64,000 bases of DNA, taken from positions 43,030 through 107,029 of the forward strand of contig JAKCWW010000328.1 of assembly GCA_026260175.1 (NCBI GenBank), in the 5' to 3' direction. This document shows positions 60,954 to 64,000 of this stretch, piece by piece. The stretch's first letter is position 1; each line of letters opens with the position of its first letter. Position numbers and translations under genes: made by a program. Below the pieces are notes generated by a model. That model saw only the letters and a list, made by a program, of their open reading frames with translations. It ran no database searches and had not been told where the DNA came from. This DNA is from Reticulitermes lucifugus (Eukaryota; Arthropoda; Insecta; Blattodea; Rhinotermitidae).

Positions 60954-63900
60954 TGTACCTTTCTGAATTACAAAAGCAATCTTCGAATTTGTGTATAATA
61001 GAAAATGGTGTCTGTACGTGTGGTAAAGAAAGAATGGCCTGTAAAGCACCTAAGGCGTTTACTCCCAAGACGTTAAAATTTCTGTCGCTAAAAGGAGAAA
61101 ACTCCACTGCTTCAAGGGGGTACTCACTTATCCGAATTTCAAGTATAATTACTTCGTATTCAGTCTAAGAGCTTAGTGTCTCTGATTTGTGATCTAGGTC
61201 ACATTATTAAACCTTATGGCTTTTTGTTATGCCTTACACTTGCGCGGCCAAGTACGGAACCTATCCACCAATTTTGCCTTTCAGCTACTTAGAAATGTAC
61301 GGATCTTTTCACTGCGGCTAAAGTTAAACCGCTGACAGATTGTTCCTCTTGTCTGGTAGGGAATTAAATGTTTAAAGCTTTAACGTCGTAGAAAGAAAAT
61401 CGACGGCTTAATTTTTTGTGCTACCCGAAAGGGAACTGCGGGTTAGCGTACGCCGTGGGAGACTTGACTTTGGGAGAGAAACTCAGGCAGTGAGTGAGAT
61501 TGTTACTTGTTACCATAGCGACCGACACTGGTATTCTTATTAGGACTGCTTGAGATTAAGTTAGAAGAAGGTATGAACCAAGAAGAGAGATTGTTAAGAT
61601 CTCATTCTGCTGTTTGCAGTAAAGGAATGAAAATTACGTTTCAACAAGTCCATTCCTTCTCAAATTAAGATACTTTTAGAGTAATGAACAAAAGGAATAT
61701 GTTACTCCTAGAACAGAGAAAATTAACCTGTTACATGTTTTTCGCTATACACCTGCACAACGTAATTTTGTGTTCAATAATATTTTATCTCTATGTCCAA
61801 AGCATTAATTTGTTGGGGAAATTATAAATACTACAAGGAATAAGGGAACAGTCGTGCTAAATTTAAGCAAAACACTGATTTGGAAATAATGTAGTTAAAA
61901 CTAAATATGTAAGTATGAGATGAAAACACAATCAGTAATTAAATTCAGTAATTAAGATCAGTAAGTAAACATAACAATAAAATATCTTTTGACATTTTCA
62001 GATATGATTACGTAGGAACAACACTGTATAAAATTTCGAGAAGAGTATTTTGTTGCGTTTAGTTCGACAAGCTGTCAGCCCCTTTTTTAATGAAGAAAAT
62101 CGTATACGTAATAGAAGAATATTTTTACCTGTTTTGTTTTCCTGTGTAAATTTGTCTCGCGTTTTGAGGGAAAAAATATAAATTGCATGATTTGGAAAGC
62201 GAAGTCCTCGTGACTTTTTAGGTTGAGGTTACTGACTGTTAGGTTAGCAGACTCTAGGAATCCATGGTGGGCTGTGCAAATAATAAGAGAAGGAGGATAC
62301 AAGGAATGCGTACAGAAATTTGGTAGAGAAAATTTTAGGAAAACCTATCTACAAAACACAGAAAGAGATGAAAGGTTAACACAGGCTGGGCGGTGGATAG
62401 AACTGACCCAAAATTTTGTTCAATAGTGGGCTTTGGTGCAAGCGGTATTAAACTTGAGGGTTTTGTTACTGTAGTGTTCGGTCAGTTTTTGATGTTGCGT
62501 TGACCGAAGAGGTTTTATGACTTTGTATGTGCCGTGGCAGGATAACTGAGAGACAAACGGGAAGAAGAGATCTTGGCTTGAAACAGAAGAACTGGGTAAG
62601 CCACGGTTATTTTAGCTAAGCTAGTATCCAGACTGAGGAATGTTCCGAACTGAGCGCCATTACGCAACGTTACATAACAGATTATTTAAAGACGTAACGA
62701 ATATGGAAGGTATCCAATTACGTCTCGGAAGCGAACCGATTTTTATACCTGAAGACTTAATGGTTTTCGTCGATTCTTCACAGCATTTATCGTGGTACAC
62801 TACGTTAAAATATCCACATCTGGTTAATTAAAGTTTCGCCGCACATAGTTATTCACTTGTCTCAATTTATAAAATCCCTCAATTTCTGCTTCATTAAATA
62901 ACACACAAGATCAAGTCTTTTAAGAAGAAATACTTTTTCCAAAGCCTCTATTCCCTTTACTTTATCCTCTTCTTCCCTTGGGATGCAAGGGAACTATGGA
63001 GGTCGAGCCACGGTGATACAGTTAGTAGATCTGTTGTGGAGGAAGTATTATTACCCAGTTTCAATTTTCCGAATAGTGGCAGTGTTGTTATTCCACCTGT
63101 CATTTACTAAAGGACATTAATTACAAGTAAATGACCTATTTGGAATTAGAGTTTTTGTGTTGAGTTTTTTTTACAATTCTATAAAATGTTACTCTCGTTT
63201 GTGAATACGCATACAGTATGACTCCTTTGAACATTTACATACATTATAATATTATTCTCTAGCTCTTGTTAGCCGGCTTATATTACTGAATATGCATGAG
63301 ATGAATAAATTATAAAAATGAAAGCGTTGCGCATGCAAGTAAACAAAATTTGAAAGCATTGTGGCAATCTTAAGAAATATGAATTTTTTTAGACTTCATG
63401 CAGAAGGTCCCCTTCAGTAACCTTTTTCGACAAAATTATTTTAGCCATAATAATTTTCGTTGAGTATACGATTAATTGCTTTACAAAACAGCTGAAATTT
63501 GTTCTATTTTCTCAGTGGAAGTAAAGTTTCGGGACAAGTAAGTGAGAGGAAATTTCTCGAAAACTTGGATTCACTATTAGCTGTCAGTAAGAAGGCCGCC
63601 TCTTCTTATCAGTTGGTCATCTGCTGTAAGACAGAGTAGATAAAGAGCGATTGTAGGTCTTGTAACAGAGAAAAGCAATTTAAATTGAAAGAGTGTTAGA
63701 GGCCATTCCTTGAGAAAATTTGTTCCCCAGTAGAATTTCTTTGCTCTTCTACTGGCCCTTAATAAAATATAAAAATGGACCATCATAAACTGCGTTCATT
63801 TCATTATTTTCTCTTTCGCATTGGCACAATTCTTCAGCCGAATAACTTACATAAAGGCGAGTTAAGTTTCCTTTATGATGTGTAGCTCTACCTTGAACTC

Positions 63901-64000
63901 ACAAATATTACTTCTGACTTCTCATTATGAAAAGACAAGGCAACAACTGGACCGTAAAATGTTTCCATTGCTGTGGGTTATACAGGGCCGCCTTTGTACT
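60954..64000. other. Non-coding, nothing recognised
   Basis: Short frames only. I looked for the missing 5' prohormone-4 exons on the minus strand and found none. The GC-richer stretch 61430-61560 has no interpretable frame. Confidence 0.5.

Noticed and set aside
60696-61168. Overlapping 95-102-codon frames
   Set aside because: They run through the family A SINE on both strands.
1-64000. CRISPR arrays, operons, prokaryotic promoters or attachment sites
   Set aside because: Spliced genes, SINEs and microsatellites show a eukaryotic nuclear genome; no spaced-repeat array or operon-like gene set is present.

Overview
This is a non-coding-rich, AT-rich eukaryotic window. It has introns of 7-10 kb with GT-AG borders, tRNA-derived SINEs, decayed LINE and mariner-type transposon pieces, and long TATG microsatellites. 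The gene content is insect-like. Several repeats (the FWDVTPC/RRF-type dispersed repeat, the SMEQSPS/EIP..LWNPKVHY repeat, the GRIEVTG..RRRKQLL LINE tail) are ones I associate with cockroach and termite genomes, so Blattodea is my best guess, from memory and unverified.

The one gene I can support lies on the minus strand across about 17.6 kb (44024 down to 26435). It is the 3' part of an insect prohormone-4 (ITG-like) neuropeptide precursor. Three coding exons are visible: an LDL-receptor class A exon (43893-44024), a middle exon with a KR dibasic site (33429-33581), and a C-terminal exon with stop (26435-26628). All visible junctions are phase 1 and the spliced frame reads through for about 159 residues. 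The 5' exons (signal peptide and the bioactive peptide expected upstream of the LDLa domain) were not found in 44-64 kb and probably lie beyond the window. Three more exon-like islands (45056-45155 and 45251-45382 on the minus strand, 57477-57514 on the plus strand) have good splice borders but no recognised product.

Layout. 1-10 kb: SINE tail, a large inverted repeat with Penelope-type hammerhead-ribozyme motifs (about 1060-1820), tandemly duplicated dispersed repeat (2.7-3.0 kb), LINE tail (4.6 kb), CTGTC-rich repeat pairs (3.8 and 6.6-7.1 kb), and a near-perfect 165-bp palindrome (9.1-9.3 kb). 10-20 kb: LINE tail (10.4 kb), mariner-like transposase remnant (13.8 kb), 29-bp tandem array (15.0 kb), third hammerhead locus (17.6 kb). 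20-26 kb: SINE, otherwise featureless apart from one 193-codon open frame. 26-44 kb: the prohormone-4 gene, with SINEs, a gap-containing SINE with clear target-site duplication, a LINE tail and microsatellites in its introns. 44-64 kb: a 167-bp tandem duplication, a LINE reverse-transcriptase remnant (48.9-49.3 kb), more SINEs, and an assembly gap (53.06-53.35 kb) inside a fourth member of the inverted-repeat family.

The most interesting non-genic signal is a family of four related loci (1.1-1.8, 9.1-9.3, 17.5-17.7 and 52.9-53.4 kb) that share a terminal block. Two of these loci carry three hammerhead-like cores between them.
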